A stretch of DNA of 64,000 bases from Micromonospora humi (GTDB taxonomy: Bacteria > Actinomycetota > Actinomycetes > Mycobacteriales > Micromonosporaceae), in contig NZ_FMDM01000015.1 of NCBI RefSeq assembly GCF_900090105.1, forward strand, positions 1 to 64,000, in the 5' to 3' direction. Of the stretch, positions 24,755-33,212 are shown piece by piece (positions within the stretch are counted from its first letter, which is position 1; the number at the start of each line of letters is the position of its first letter). The notes beneath the pieces were generated by a model. It was not told where the DNA came from. It saw only the letters and a program-made list of their open reading frames with translations, and ran no database searches. The position numbers and the translations under genes are program-made.

Positions 24755-25426
24755 ATGCACCTGCTGCTCTCCGGCATCGTCGGCTCGGTCGCTTACGGGC
24801 TGGCCGGGCCCGGCTCGGACACCGACCGGCTCGGCGTCTTCGCCGCGCCGACCGTCGCGTTCCACGGCCTGCGCCCGCCCCGGGAGTCGGTGGTCACCAC
24901 CGACCCGGACGTCACGCGGCACGAGGCGCGGAAGTACGCGCTCCTGGCGCTGAGCGGCAACCCGACCGCCACCGAGCTGATGTGGCTGCCGGAGGACTGC
25001 TACGAGACACGCACCGCGTTCGGCGAGCGGCTGATCGACATCCGATCGGCGTTCCTCAGCGCGCCCCGGGTCCGCGACGCCTACCTCGGGTACGCGGCGC
25101 AGCAGTTCCGCAGGCTCGCCGCCGCGCCGGCGGACACCGGCGGCCGGCGGCGCTCGGCGAAGCACGCCCGACACCTGGCCCGGCTGCTGCACCAGGGCCG
25201 GGTGCTCCACGCGACCGGGGTGCTGGAGATCCGGCTGGCCGACCCGGAGTGGTTCCGCGCGTTCGGCGAGCGGGTGGCCGCCGGCGCGCTGGACGAGGCG
25301 CAGGCGCTGGTGGCGGACGCCGAGGCGGAGTTCGACCGGACCCGCTCGCCGCTGCCGGAGCGCCCGGACGAGGCGACAGTGGAACGGTGGCTGCTCGACG
25401 TCCGGGCGGCGTACCTGCCGCGCTGA
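24755..25426 (+). CDS. Nucleotidyltransferase-fold protein
   Basis: This 223-residue protein has the polymerase-beta nucleotidyltransferase signature GSVAYGLAGPGSDTDRLGVF at residues 10-29, where Asp-x-Asp would bind metal (here DTDRLG keeps both acids). The central region HEARKYALLALSGNPTATELMWLPED and AYLGYAAQQFRR belong to a YcgL-type family of stand-alone nucleotidyltransferases with no settled function. A GATCAT hexamer six bases before ATG 24755 suggests a leaderless start. It ends one base before the stop of the convergent AlaX gene. Confidence 0.8.
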   Translation: MHLLLSGIVGSVAYGLAGPGSDTDRLGVFAAPTVAFHGLRPPRESVVTTDPDVTRHEARKYALLALSGNPTATELMWLPEDCYETRTAFGERLIDIRSAFLSAPRVRDAYLGYAAQQFRRLAAAPADTGGRRRSAKHARHLARLLHQGRVLHATGVLEIRLADPEWFRAFGERVAAGALDEAQALVADAEAEFDRTRSPLPERPDEATVERWLLDVRAAYLPR

Positions 25427-25427
25427 C

Positions 25428-26165
25428 TCAGTCCGCGAGCCGGACCCGTACCCGGCGGTTGGCCCGGCCCTTGCTCTCCACCTTGACCACCTGGACCTTG
25501 CCGATCTGGGCGGTGGACGCGACGTGGGTGCCGCCGTCGGCCTGCACGTCCAGCCCGACGATGTCGACGATCCGCACCTCCTGCTCGCTCGGCGGGATCA
25601 GGTTGGACTGGGTGCGGATGATGTCCGGCAGGGCCAGCGCCTCCGCGCGCGGCAGCACCCGGACGGCGACCGAGCGGTCGGCGGCCACCTCGGCGTTGAC
25701 CAGTTCCTCGATGCGGGCCTTGAAGTCGGGCGGCACCTCGGGAAGGTTGAAGTCCATCCGCGCTTCCCCGACATCCATATTTCCACCCGTGACGAGCGCC
25801 CCGAAGTCCCGGAACACCACGCCGCAGAGCACGTGCAGCCCGGAGTGGGTGCGCATCAGCATGGTCCGGCGAGCGTCCTCGACCGCGCCGGTGACCTCGG
25901 TGCCGACCGGCGGCAGCGGGTCGCCGTCGACCGGGATCAACCAGAGGTCGTCGGCCTTGCGGGTGCCCGCGATCCGGGTCTGCACGCCCTGCCAGAGCAG
26001 CACGCCGTGGTCCGGCGGCTGCCCGCCGCCGCCCGGGTAGAACGCGGACCGGTCCAGCACGATGCCCTGCTCGGGGTCGGCCGCCAGCACCCGGCAGGTC
26101 CACTCACGCAGCGTGGGGTCGGCGAGGTCGAGGCGGTGCGTACGGCCGTGGTGTGTGACGCCCAT
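25428..26165 (-). CDS. Alanyl-tRNA editing protein AlaX
   Basis: This 245-residue free-standing editing domain hydrolyses mischarged Ser- or Gly-tRNA(Ala). The zinc site is visible as HSGLH in LMRTHSGLHVLCGVVF and the later GGTHVAS; the domain also has DRSAFYPGGGGQPPDHG, shared with the AlaRS editing region. The length fits the AlaX-M class. ATG at 26165 lies eight bases after TAACGT (complement of 26174-26179). It is followed by the convergent nucleotidyltransferase gene and preceded by the hydrolase gene on the same strand with an 11-base gap, so the three minus-strand genes from 27375 down may be one transcript. Confidence 0.92.
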   Translation of the reverse strand: MGVTHHGRTHRLDLADPTLREWTCRVLAADPEQGIVLDRSAFYPGGGGQPPDHGVLLWQGVQTRIAGTRKADDLWLIPVDGDPLPPVGTEVTGAVEDARRTMLMRTHSGLHVLCGVVFRDFGALVTGGNMDVGEARMDFNLPEVPPDFKARIEELVNAEVAADRSVAVRVLPRAEALALPDIIRTQSNLIPPSEQEVRIVDIVGLDVQADGGTHVASTAQIGKVQVVKVESKGRANRRVRVRLAD

Positions 26166-26176
26166 GTCGGGCGACG

Positions 26177-27064
26177 TTACCCGTTCAGGAACGTCGAGAT
26201 GCGCCCTCGCAGGTCGGCGCGTTCGGTCCAGAGGACGCCGGGCCTGTCGTACACGTGCAGGGTGGCCGCCGGCAGCGCGGCCGCAAGCTGCTCGGCGACG
26301 GCGACCGGGTGCAGGTCGTCGTCGGCGCAGGCGATCACCAGGGCCGGGGCGGTGACCGCGGCGAGCGCGGCGGCGTCGTCCAGGGCGGCCTGCTCGGGCA
26401 GGCCGGCCAGGCCGGGCGCGAGCCCGTCGCGCAGCAGCTGGTCGAGCCGCTGCCGCAGGTAGGCCCAGCCGGCCGGGGTGTTGCGGACCGACGGCGGCAG
26501 TTCCAGCGACACCGCCTCGGCGAGCGCGTGCGCGTCGCCGTCGGCCACCGCGTCGAGCAGGCCGGTGAGGCGGGCCCGGGCCACCTCGCCGCGCGGCGTG
26601 TCCAGCACGGCGGGCAGGAAGAAGACGAGCTTCTCGAAGCGTTCCGGGCTCTCGGCCAGCAGCCGGCACAGCGCGCCCGCGCCGAGGCTGGCGCCGAACG
26701 CCCGGGTGGCGCCGCCCAGGTCGGCGACCGCGCGCAGGTCACGGGCGAGGTCGAGGTAGGTCCACGGGCCGGGTGGGGAGTCGGACCGGCCGTGCCCGCG
26801 GAACTGGAAGAAGATGCGGCGGCCGGTGACGCCGCTGCCGAACGGCCGGGTGGTGGCGATGCCGTTGCCGAGCCCGTGCGCGAACACGGTGACCGGGTCA
26901 CCGACCCCGGTGACCAGGCGTTCCAGGCTCACGCCGTGCGGGGTGGCGACCAGCTCCGTCTCCGGCTCGGGCAGCGCCGGCCGGCCGGTCCGCGGCCCGC
27001 CGGGACCGGGCCCCCAGGTGCGGGGACCGCCGTCCGGCGGCGGGGGCCAGCGGAAACCTCTCAC
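26177..27064 (-). CDS. Alpha/beta-hydrolase
   Basis: This 295-residue soluble protein has an alpha/beta-hydrolase core: oxyanion region VTVFAHGLGNG, the strand RIFFQFRGHGRSDSP, nucleophile elbow AFGASLGAGALCRLL with Ser, and a late Asp in VIACADDDLHPVAVAEQL. The expected final His is replaced by the region ATLHVYDRPG, so the triad is not fully clear. The N-terminal ~35 residues are Pro/Gly-rich. GTG at 27064 overlaps the stop of the DUF2516 gene by four bases (GTGA), implying coupling. Substrate unknown. Confidence 0.8.
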   Translation of the reverse strand: MRGFRWPPPPDGGPRTWGPGPGGPRTGRPALPEPETELVATPHGVSLERLVTGVGDPVTVFAHGLGNGIATTRPFGSGVTGRRIFFQFRGHGRSDSPPGPWTYLDLARDLRAVADLGGATRAFGASLGAGALCRLLAESPERFEKLVFFLPAVLDTPRGEVARARLTGLLDAVADGDAHALAEAVSLELPPSVRNTPAGWAYLRQRLDQLLRDGLAPGLAGLPEQAALDDAAALAAVTAPALVIACADDDLHPVAVAEQLAAALPAATLHVYDRPGVLWTERADLRGRISTFLNG

Positions 27065-27375
27065 CAGGACCCTCGACCGTCGTGCAGGTCCCGCAGGCCG
27101 GGCCGCACGTCGAGCAGGTAGATGAGACCGGCGGCGATGCCGACCAGTCCGAACAGGCTGATCGGGCCGAAGCCGAGCAGGGTCAGCAGCATGCAGACCG
27201 CCAGGATGGCGACCCAGCCCCCCTTGGGGAGGGTGCCGATCGCGGCGAACCCGTCGCCGCGCTGGGTGACCGCGTGCACCAGGGCCACGCCCTGGATGAC
27301 CAGGGCGAAGACGAGCAGGATCAGCTGAATCACGGAGCGTACTTCGAACGCGAAGATCGGCGCGGCGTAGGCCAT
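27061..27375 (-). CDS. DUF2516 membrane protein
   Basis: This 104-residue protein has three hydrophobic segments (about 14-36, 53-68 and 72-90) and a short polar C-terminus ending DVRPGLRDLHDGRGSW. It belongs to DUF2516, an actinobacterial family without a known role. ATG at 27375 is the first start after the terminator-like hairpin. Downstream coupling to the hydrolase is by a four-base overlap. The HBHA-like gene lies 72 bases upstream; M. tuberculosis has the same order (Rv0475-Rv0476, from memory). Confidence 0.85.
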   Translation of the reverse strand: MAYAAPIFAFEVRSVIQLILLVFALVIQGVALVHAVTQRGDGFAAIGTLPKGGWVAILAVCMLLTLLGFGPISLFGLVGIAAGLIYLLDVRPGLRDLHDGRGSW

Positions 27376-27390
27376 GTCGGCAAGCTTATG

Positions 27391-27435
27391 CCGAGACCCC
27401 GGAAACGTCCGACAGGACGCTGTCCGGGGTCTCGG
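27391..27435 (-). terminator. Hairpin after the HBHA-like gene
   Basis: CCGAGACCCCGGA pairs perfectly with TCCGGGGTCTCGG, enclosing a smaller GTCC/GGAC stem. It lies between the HBHA-like stop and the DUF2516 start, so it separates two otherwise adjacent units on the minus strand. Confidence 0.8.
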
Positions 27436-27447
27436 TGGAGAGTCCTG

Positions 27448-28050
27448 TCACTCGGCGGCCGGGCGGGTCCGCTTCGTGGTCTTCGGCAGCTTGGCCGACG
27501 GCGTGGCGGCGGCCTTGGTGGCGGTCGCCTTGGTGGCCCGGGTCCGCTTCACGGCGGCCGGCTTGGCGGCCACCGCCTCGGCCACCTCGGCCGGGCTGGG
27601 CGCCTCGGTCTTCGGGGCCACGGTCGTCGGGGCGGTCTGCTCGGTGGCCTCGATGTCGGCGTTCACCGTGTCGGCGGCCTCCAGCACGCCGGCGCCGACG
27701 ACCCGCTCACCGCGGGCGACCAGCTCGGCGTACGCGGCCAGGGCGCGCTCCTGCGCCGCGTAGGCGCCGGACACCACGGCGGCGGCGTTGCGGGTGGCGG
27801 TCTCGCGGAGCCGGTCCAGGTTGGCCGCCTGGCGGAGCTGGTCGAGGTCGGTCGTCCGCAGCGTGTCGGTGGCCTTCTGGCGCAGCTCGTAGCCGGTGCC
27901 GACGGCCTTGCCGCCGAGGTCGGTGACGACCCGGGTGCCGAGACCGCTGACCACGGTGGGCAGCTTGCGGAGCTGCTCCAGGGCCAGCTCACCGGCGCCG
28001 GCGGCGGCGTAGAGGGGGGCGGGGATGCGGTTGGTCTTCGGCTGGGTCAT
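27448..28050 (-). CDS. Heparin-binding haemagglutinin-like protein
   Basis: This 200-residue protein resembles mycobacterial HBHA in layout: a helical N-terminal domain (LYAAAGAGELALEQLRKLP...ELRQKATDTLRTTDLDQLRQAANLDRLRETATRNAAAVVSGAYAAQERALAAYAELVARGERVVG) with coiled-coil character, and a Lys/Ala/Thr-rich basic tail (PAAVKRTRATKATATKAAATPSAKLPKTTKRTR). HBHA is an adhesin in pathogens; in soil actinobacteria homologues are more likely envelope or cytoskeleton-associated, which is inference. ATG at 28050 overlaps the stop of the XRE regulator gene by four bases, so the pair is coupled. Confidence 0.82.
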   Translation of the reverse strand: MTQPKTNRIPAPLYAAAGAGELALEQLRKLPTVVSGLGTRVVTDLGGKAVGTGYELRQKATDTLRTTDLDQLRQAANLDRLRETATRNAAAVVSGAYAAQERALAAYAELVARGERVVGAGVLEAADTVNADIEATEQTAPTTVAPKTEAPSPAEVAEAVAAKPAAVKRTRATKATATKAAATPSAKLPKTTKRTRPAAE

Positions 28051-28652
28051 GACTGCTCCTCTTCGGCCGCTCCGGCGGCCTTCCGGGCCGCCCGGCGGGC
28101 GGTCGTGCGTTCACGGGCGGCGGTGGTCGGTGCGGGCGCGGCGCCCGCCTCGGTGACGGCGACCGACTCGAGGACCGCCTCGGTCGGGGTGCCGTCGGGC
28201 GTCACGGGGCCGGTCGCGGCCGGCGCGACGGTGGCCGGGGCCTCGGCCGCGGCGGCCGGCTCGGCCTGCTCGGCCGGAGTGGCGGTGGCGGTGCCGGTCG
28301 CCTCGGCGAGGCGCGCGTTCTCGCGGCGGAACGTCTCGTAGATCTGGGTGAGCGACTGCTTCTGGGCCATGGTCAGCTCGCCGTCGACCGCGATGGCCGC
28401 GAGCACGCCCTGGCCCTCCTTGTCGTCCAGCAGCCCGGCCCGCAGGTACATGGCCGGGGTGGAGACGCGCAGCGCGCTGGCGAGCTGTTGGAGCACCTCG
28501 GCGCTCGGCTTGCGCAGCCCGCGTTCGATCTGGCTCAGGTAGGGATTGCTGACGCCCGCCTGCTCGGCGAGCTGACGCAGCGAGATCTTCGCGTTGCGTC
28601 GCAGGTCGCGAATGAACCCGCCGACATCGGGAAGGTCCTTGCTGGTGGCCAT
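28047..28652 (-). CDS. XRE-family regulator upstream of the HBHA-like gene
   Basis: This 201-residue protein has an N-terminal Cro/C1 HTH (GGFIRDLRRNAKISLRQLAEQAGVSNPYLSQIERGLRKPSAEVLQQLASALRVS, residues ~11-65), a short helical region (LTMAQKQSLTQIYETFRRENARLAEA), and a long Ala/Pro/Thr-rich disordered tail ending in basic residues (RERTTARRAARKAAG). ATG at 28652 follows TACGGT (complement of 28659-28664) by six bases, so the mRNA is probably leaderless. The regulator-adhesin gene order matches M. tuberculosis Rv0474-Rv0475 (from memory). Autoregulation is likely but no operator is obvious. Confidence 0.87.
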   Translation of the reverse strand: MATSKDLPDVGGFIRDLRRNAKISLRQLAEQAGVSNPYLSQIERGLRKPSAEVLQQLASALRVSTPAMYLRAGLLDDKEGQGVLAAIAVDGELTMAQKQSLTQIYETFRRENARLAEATGTATATPAEQAEPAAAAEAPATVAPAATGPVTPDGTPTEAVLESVAVTEAGAAPAPTTAARERTTARRAARKAAGAAEEEQS

Positions 28653-28764
28653 GGTTCCACCGTAACGCGGCCTGCTAGCTGCTGCAAGCAAAGCGCTAGC
28701 CAGAGTTAGCGAGGTCACCACAAGCCGGTTGCGGGCCCGGCGTCCGGTTCCGTACCGTCCCACC

Positions 28765-29562
28765 GTGACCAAGATCGAGATCAACGGCGCCTCGCTCGCG
28801 TACGACGAGGCCGGCGCCGGTAGCGTCGTGGTGCTGTTGCACGCCGGCATCGCGGACCGGCGGATGTGGCACGCGCAGGTGCCGGCGCTCGCCGCCCGGC
28901 ACCGGGTGATCGTCCCGGACCTGCGCGGCTACGGCGACTCGGAGCTGCCGACCACCCCGTTCACCCACCACGACGACGTGCTCGGGCTGCTCGACGCGCT
29001 CGGCGTCGAGCGGGCCGCGCTGGTCGGCTGCTCGTTCGGCGGGCGGGTCGCGGTGGACACCGCGCTGGCCCACCCGGATCGGGTGAGCGCGCTGGCGCTG
29101 TTCGGCGCCCCGGTCTCCGGAAACGAGTGGTCCGAGGAGACCGAGCAGCTCTGGGAGGACCTGGTCGGCGACGTGGACCCGGAGGACTTCGCGGCCACCG
29201 CCGCCGGCGAGGTGCGCTTCTGGGTGGTCGGGCCGACCCGGCAGCCGGCCGACGTCGACCCGGAGCTGATCCGGTTCGCCGAGGAGATGGACCGCCGGGC
29301 ACTCGCGGCCGAGCAGGCGCTGAGCGCGATCGAGGTGGGCGAGCTGGACCCACCGGCGATCGACCGGCTGCACGAGCTGCGGATGCCGGTGCTCACCGCC
29401 GCCGGCGCCGACGACCTGCCCGACATCCGCCGCCTGGCCGACCGCATCGCCGCCGAGGCCCCGCAGGGCCGACGCCTCCCCGACATCCCCGCCGCCGCCC
29501 ACCTGCTCCCCCTGGAGCGCCCCACCGAGGTGAACGCGGCCCTGCTCGACTTCCTCCCCTGA
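28765..29562 (+). CDS. Alpha/beta-hydrolase
   Basis: This 265-residue hydrolase has the classical core: VVVLLHAGIADRRMWHAQVPALAARHRVIVPDLRGYGDS, nucleophile elbow ALVGCSFGGRVAVDTAL (Ser near residue 93), an Asp in TAAGADDLPDIRRLAD and a C-terminal His in PAAAHLLPLERP. The sequence is closest in style to 3-oxoadipate enol-lactonase-like proteins, but no aromatic catabolism genes are near, so no reaction is assigned. GTG at 28765 is fixed by TACCGT at 28753-28758, six bases upstream. It ends 13 bases before a long palindrome. Confidence 0.87.
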   Translation: MTKIEINGASLAYDEAGAGSVVVLLHAGIADRRMWHAQVPALAARHRVIVPDLRGYGDSELPTTPFTHHDDVLGLLDALGVERAALVGCSFGGRVAVDTALAHPDRVSALALFGAPVSGNEWSEETEQLWEDLVGDVDPEDFAATAAGEVRFWVVGPTRQPADVDPELIRFAEEMDRRALAAEQALSAIEVGELDPPAIDRLHELRMPVLTAAGADDLPDIRRLADRIAAEAPQGRRLPDIPAAAHLLPLERPTEVNAALLDFLP

Positions 29563-29575
29563 CGCCCACCCCCCT

Positions 29576-29650
29576 CGTCGATCTTGCACTTACCGCCCCG
29601 GCGAACCGGCCGTAACGGGCGGATCGGGGGCCGAAAGTGCAAGATCGACG
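29576..29650. repeat. GATCTTGCA-type long palindrome, best copy
   Basis: The left arm CGTCGATCTTGCACTTACCG and the reverse complement of the right arm CGTCGATCTTGCACTTTCGG pair over at least 16 bases. It fills most of the gap between the convergent hydrolase and asparaginase genes. Confidence 0.85.
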
Positions 29651-29656
29651 GCGGTG

Positions 29657-30616
29657 TCACCAGAGGGGGCGGACCGCCCCGACCGGGAGGCCGCCGCCGA
29701 GGAGCGGCAGTTCGGCGTACTCGGTGAGGATCGGGGCGCGCACCTCCAGGCGGGACAGGGCGGAGGCCAGGACCGGCATCCGGGCGCGGGTCGCGCCGTC
29801 GTCGATCTTCAGAGCGACCGCGCCGACGTCCGGGACCGCCGCCGCCATCACACCCTCCGCGCCGATCTTGGCCAGGAGCCCGGGTACGCCGCGCATCAGC
29901 CGGGTGTCGTCGGCCAGGGTGCCGCCGACCATCTCCGGGTACGCCCGCATCGCGTCCGCCACGGTCCGCTCGGCGGTGCCCGGCTCGGCGGTGACCAGCC
30001 GCAGGAAGGCGCGCGCCAGCCCGGTCAACGAGACGGCGTGCACCGGCGCGCCGCAGCCGTCCACCCCGATCGCCGTCGCCCGCTCGCCGGTGAACTCCTC
30101 GACGGTCGCGGTCAGTCGCTGCTGGAGCGGATGCTCCGGCCGCCAGTAGCCGTCCAGCGGCCAGCCGGCGGCCAGGCAGGTGAGCAGCATGCCGGCGTGC
30201 TTGCCCGAGCAGTTCATCAGGACCCGGGACGGGCCACCGCCGGCCCGCAGCACCGCCTCCCGGGCCGCCTCGCCGAACGGCAGGTCCGCCGGGCAGTGCA
30301 GCGCGTCCTCGCCCAGCCCGGCGCCGCGCAGCACCGCGACCACCCGCTCGACGTGGAACTCCTCGCCCGCGTGGCTCGCGGCGACCAGCGCCACGTCGGC
30401 CGGGTCGGTCAGCGGCAGCCCGGCCCGGAGCATGCCGATCGCCTGCATCGGCTTGTTCGACGAGCGGGGAAAGATCGGCGAGGCGACGTCACCCGCCCCG
30501 GCGACAGGCGAGCCGGCGGCGTCGAGCACCACCACGGAGCCCCGGTGGAGGCCCTCCACGAACCCGGACCGGACCACCTCGGCGAGCGGCACGCCGCCCT
30601 CGTACGTCTTTCCCAC
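29657..30616 (-). CDS. Asparaginase (PF06089-type)
   Basis: This 319-residue protein belongs to the thermolabile/bacterial asparaginase family distinct from classical AnsA/AnsB. Seen are VVRSGFVEGLHRGSVVVLDAAG at the N-terminus, PRSSNKPMQAIGML (a conserved Ser-Ser-Asn-Lys loop), HAGEEFHVERV, and MNCSGKHAGMLLTC followed by VDGCGAPVHAVSL. It should hydrolyse asparagine to aspartate and ammonia in the cytoplasm. GTG at 30616 is fixed by TACCGT (complement of 30624-30629) seven bases upstream. Its neighbour upstream on the same strand is the BKACE gene's downstream region in a separate transcript. Confidence 0.88.
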   Translation of the reverse strand: MGKTYEGGVPLAEVVRSGFVEGLHRGSVVVLDAAGSPVAGAGDVASPIFPRSSNKPMQAIGMLRAGLPLTDPADVALVAASHAGEEFHVERVVAVLRGAGLGEDALHCPADLPFGEAAREAVLRAGGGPSRVLMNCSGKHAGMLLTCLAAGWPLDGYWRPEHPLQQRLTATVEEFTGERATAIGVDGCGAPVHAVSLTGLARAFLRLVTAEPGTAERTVADAMRAYPEMVGGTLADDTRLMRGVPGLLAKIGAEGVMAAAVPDVGAVALKIDDGATRARMPVLASALSRLEVRAPILTEYAELPLLGGGLPVGAVRPLW

Positions 30617-30710
30617 GAGATGGACGGTACCGACGGGATGCTGCGGGTCCGCAGCGGGGTGACCTGCGACGTCGACCTCGGCCGTACAAGGGTGGATGCG
30701 CGCGCGCCGC

Positions 30711-31538
30711 TTACACGCCGAGCAGCGTACGGGCCTGGGCGGTGGTCAGCGGCGGGCGCTGGGCGAGCTGGGCGAAGCCGACCGCCCGCGCGACGAGCTG
30801 CATGTTGGACTCCACCGGGCGGCCCTTGGCGTAGGTGACCGTGTCCTCCATGCCCACCCGCAGGTGACCGCCGGCCGACAGCGAGGCCAGCATCACCGGG
30901 ATGGTGCTGCGCCCGATGCCGGTGGCCGAGAACGTGGTGCCCTCCGGCAGGTCCCGCAGCATCTGCTGGGCGGCCACCAGGGTGGCCGTGGTGCCCGGCA
31001 TGCCACCCGGCACGCCCATCACGAAGTCGACGTGCACGTGCCCGCCGTGCGGCAGCCCGTACTTGCCGAGCAGCCGCTGCAACGCGGTGAGGTGGCCCAG
31101 CTCGAAGATCTCGTACTCGGGGACGACGCCCCGTTCCTGCATCCGGGTGTGCAGGTCGACGATGAACTCCCAGCGGTTGAGGAACACGTCGTCGCCGAAG
31201 TTGACAGTGCCCATGGTGCAGGAGGCCATGTCCGGCGCGGCGTCGACGACGGCCAGCCGGTGTGCCTCCGGGTCGGTCACCGCGCCGCCGGAGGAGAGCT
31301 GCACGATCAGGTCGGTGCTCTCCCGCAGCGCCGTCACGGTCTCCCGCAGCCGGCCCTGGTCGAGCGTGGGCCGCGCCTCGTCGTCGCGGATGTGGACGTG
31401 GATCACGGCCGCGCCGAGCGCCTCGCACTCCTTGGCGGTCAGCAGCAGTTCGTCGAGCGTCACCGGCAGCGCCGGCACCTCCGCCTTGGCCGACTCCGCG
31501 CCGGTGGGGGCAACCGTGATCAACGTCCCTGTCGTCAT
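30711..31538 (-). CDS. BKACE (beta-keto acid cleavage enzyme, DUF849)
   Basis: This 275-residue zinc TIM-barrel enzyme belongs to the 3-keto-5-aminohexanoate cleavage family, which condenses a beta-keto acid with acetyl-CoA to give acetoacetate and a CoA ester. The metal ligands are seen in AAVIHVHIRDDEARPT and GGHVHVDFVMGV; other family blocks are VQLSSGGAV, CTMGTVNFGDDVFLN and GIGRSTIPVMLASLSAGGHLRVGMEDTV. The family covers many substrates and none can be chosen here; no lysine-fermentation genes are nearby. ATG at 31538 is the natural start. A TAA stop (TTA on the plus strand at 30711) ends the gene. Confidence 0.88.
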   Translation of the reverse strand: MTTGTLITVAPTGAESAKAEVPALPVTLDELLLTAKECEALGAAVIHVHIRDDEARPTLDQGRLRETVTALRESTDLIVQLSSGGAVTDPEAHRLAVVDAAPDMASCTMGTVNFGDDVFLNRWEFIVDLHTRMQERGVVPEYEIFELGHLTALQRLLGKYGLPHGGHVHVDFVMGVPGGMPGTTATLVAAQQMLRDLPEGTTFSATGIGRSTIPVMLASLSAGGHLRVGMEDTVTYAKGRPVESNMQLVARAVGFAQLAQRPPLTTAQARTLLGV

Positions 31539-31588
31539 GCCCCGGATCCTAGACCGCTCCCCGACCGCAAGTCTTCCCGCGTGAGGGG

Positions 31589-31643
31589 TGTTAAGCGGGG
31601 GCCCTTCCTCTACCGGAGGCGTTAATAAGGGGCCCTTCCTTAC
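31589..31643. repeat. GGGGCCC intergenic repeat, type I linker
   Basis: TGTTAAGCGGGGGCCCTTCC is followed by the type I linker CTCTACCGGAGGCGTTAA and TAAGGGGCCCTTCCTTAC. Its right edge TTAC gives the TAA stop of ygfZ, read on the minus strand at 31640-31642. Confidence 0.85.
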
Positions 31644-32749
31644 ACATCGATGGCGGCGGCGCTGTCGCCCACCATCAGGCGCGCGTCGTCGGGGGTGTTG
31701 CGCTTGACGACGGCGAGCGCGATCTGACCCAGCTCGTAGTGGTGCACCGCGGTGCCGACGAACCCGACGGTCCGGCCGTCCAGCGTCACCGGCGTGCCGG
31801 CGGCCGGCGGCTGGTCGCTCGCGACGCCGTCCAGGTGCAGCAGCGCGAGCCGGCGCGGCGGCCGGCCCAGGTTGTGCACCCGGGCCACCGTCTCCTGCCC
31901 CCGGTAGCAGCCCTTGTCCAGGTGCACGGCCGGGGCGATCAGGTCCACCTCGGCGGGGATCGTCCGGTGGTCGGTGTCCACGCCCACCCGGGCCCGGCGG
32001 GCCGCCACCCGGATCGCCTCGTACGCCCACAGCCCGGCCACCGGCACACCCGCGCCGCGCAGCCGGTCCACCACAGCGGCCATCGCCGGGCGGGGCACCA
32101 GCAGGTCGACGCCGAGCGCCACCCGCCGGGCCCAGCCGCCGGTCGGCAACGGCTTGACGTCGTACCGCACGGAGGGCCGCGCGGGCACCTCGCCGGAGCG
32201 GAACTTCGGGCCCGGCACCCCGACCAGGTCGGGTGCGGCCAGCTCGGCGACGCCGAGCGTGGCGACCGCGTCGGTGGCCTCCGGGCCGACCAGGGACAGC
32301 AGCGCGTGCTCGGCGGTGGCGTCGCGCGGGTCGACCTTGCTGAAGAACCGCATCCGCTCCAGGTACGACAGCAGCCCGCCGGTCATCCCCGGCTCGGTGT
32401 CCAGCCAGGTGGTCTCGCCGTCCTCGGCGACCAGGGCGTGCTGCTCGACGTGGCCGTTCGGGGAGAGCACCAGCAACTCGGTGCCCTGCCACGGGGCCAG
32501 GCCGGACAGGTGCTGGCTGGTCAGGGTGTGCAGCCAGCCGATCCGCTCCTCGCCCGGCACCGCGACGACGCCCCGGTGCGACCGGTCGACCAGACCCACG
32601 CCGGTGGCCAGGACGCGCTGCTCGCGCATCGGGTCGCCGTAGTGCGCGGCCACCGGAGCCACGCCGGCCGCCCGGTGGGCCGCCTCGGGCTGGTCCCGGG
32701 TCTGCTCGTCGATGGCGTCGGTGATCACCGCGCCGGCAATGTCGATCAT
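31640..32749 (-). CDS. Folate-binding YgfZ/GcvT-like protein
   Basis: This 369-residue protein resembles the glycine-cleavage T protein fold and carries the YgfZ signature KGCYRGQETVARVHNLG (around residue 260), whose Cys is functionally important in the family. YgfZ proteins bind tetrahydrofolate and help assembly or repair of certain iron-sulfur enzymes. Further blocks are GLVDRSHRGVVAVPGEERIGWLHTLTSQHL and the C-terminal GFVGTAVHHYELGQIALAVVKR. ATG at 32749 overlaps the fur stop by four bases, so the two are coupled and may share metal- or redox-linked control. The stop codon is provided by the GGGGCCC repeat. Confidence 0.9.
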   Translation of the reverse strand: MIDIAGAVITDAIDEQTRDQPEAAHRAAGVAPVAAHYGDPMREQRVLATGVGLVDRSHRGVVAVPGEERIGWLHTLTSQHLSGLAPWQGTELLVLSPNGHVEQHALVAEDGETTWLDTEPGMTGGLLSYLERMRFFSKVDPRDATAEHALLSLVGPEATDAVATLGVAELAAPDLVGVPGPKFRSGEVPARPSVRYDVKPLPTGGWARRVALGVDLLVPRPAMAAVVDRLRGAGVPVAGLWAYEAIRVAARRARVGVDTDHRTIPAEVDLIAPAVHLDKGCYRGQETVARVHNLGRPPRRLALLHLDGVASDQPPAAGTPVTLDGRTVGFVGTAVHHYELGQIALAVVKRNTPDDARLMVGDSAAAIDV

Positions 32750-33177
32750 GTGGGTTCCCCGTTCTGTGCGCACCGACCGCAGACCCCGAAGAGCGCCACG
32801 TGCCCGATGTCGACCTGGAAGCCGCGCTGCGCGGCCAGCTGGTCGGCGAGCGGCCGGAGCATCTCCGGGGAGATCTCGTCGATCGCCCCGCACTCCCGGC
32901 ACACCAGGTGCACGTGCTGGTGCTCGCCGGCCGCGTGGTAGGTCGGCGAGCCGTGCGAGAGGTGGGTGTGGGTGACCAGGCCGAGCCGTTCCAGCAGCTC
33001 CAGCGTGCGGTAGATGGTGGTGATGTTGACCCCGGCCGCGACCTCACGGACCGCCGTGTGGACCTGCTCCGGGGTGGCGTGCCCCAACTCCAGGACGGCC
33101 CGCAGGACCAGCTGCCGCTGCGCCGTCAGCCGCAGCCCGCGCGAGCGGAGCAGTTCCGCGAGGGAGGATTCGGACAC
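32746..33177 (-). CDS. Fur-family metal-responsive regulator
   Basis: This 143-residue repressor has an N-terminal winged helix (LRSRGLRLTAQRQLVLRAVLELGHATPEQVHTAVREV...TTIYRTLELLERLGLV) and a dimerisation/metal domain with HQHVHLVCREC and FGVCGRC, the two CxxC pairs that hold structural zinc. Whether the sensed metal is zinc, iron or manganese cannot be decided. GTG at 33177 follows TATGAT (complement of 33184-33189) by six bases; the spacer CGGAGG could double as a ribosome site. Coupling to ygfZ suggests an iron-sulfur link. The nitrobindin-like gene upstream is on the same strand. Confidence 0.9.
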   Translation of the reverse strand: MSESSLAELLRSRGLRLTAQRQLVLRAVLELGHATPEQVHTAVREVAAGVNITTIYRTLELLERLGLVTHTHLSHGSPTYHAAGEHQHVHLVCRECGAIDEISPEMLRPLADQLAAQRGFQVDIGHVALFGVCGRCAQNGEPT

Positions 33178-33212
33178 CCTCCGATCATAGTTCGGCCGTC
33201 GCGCCGCTCCGG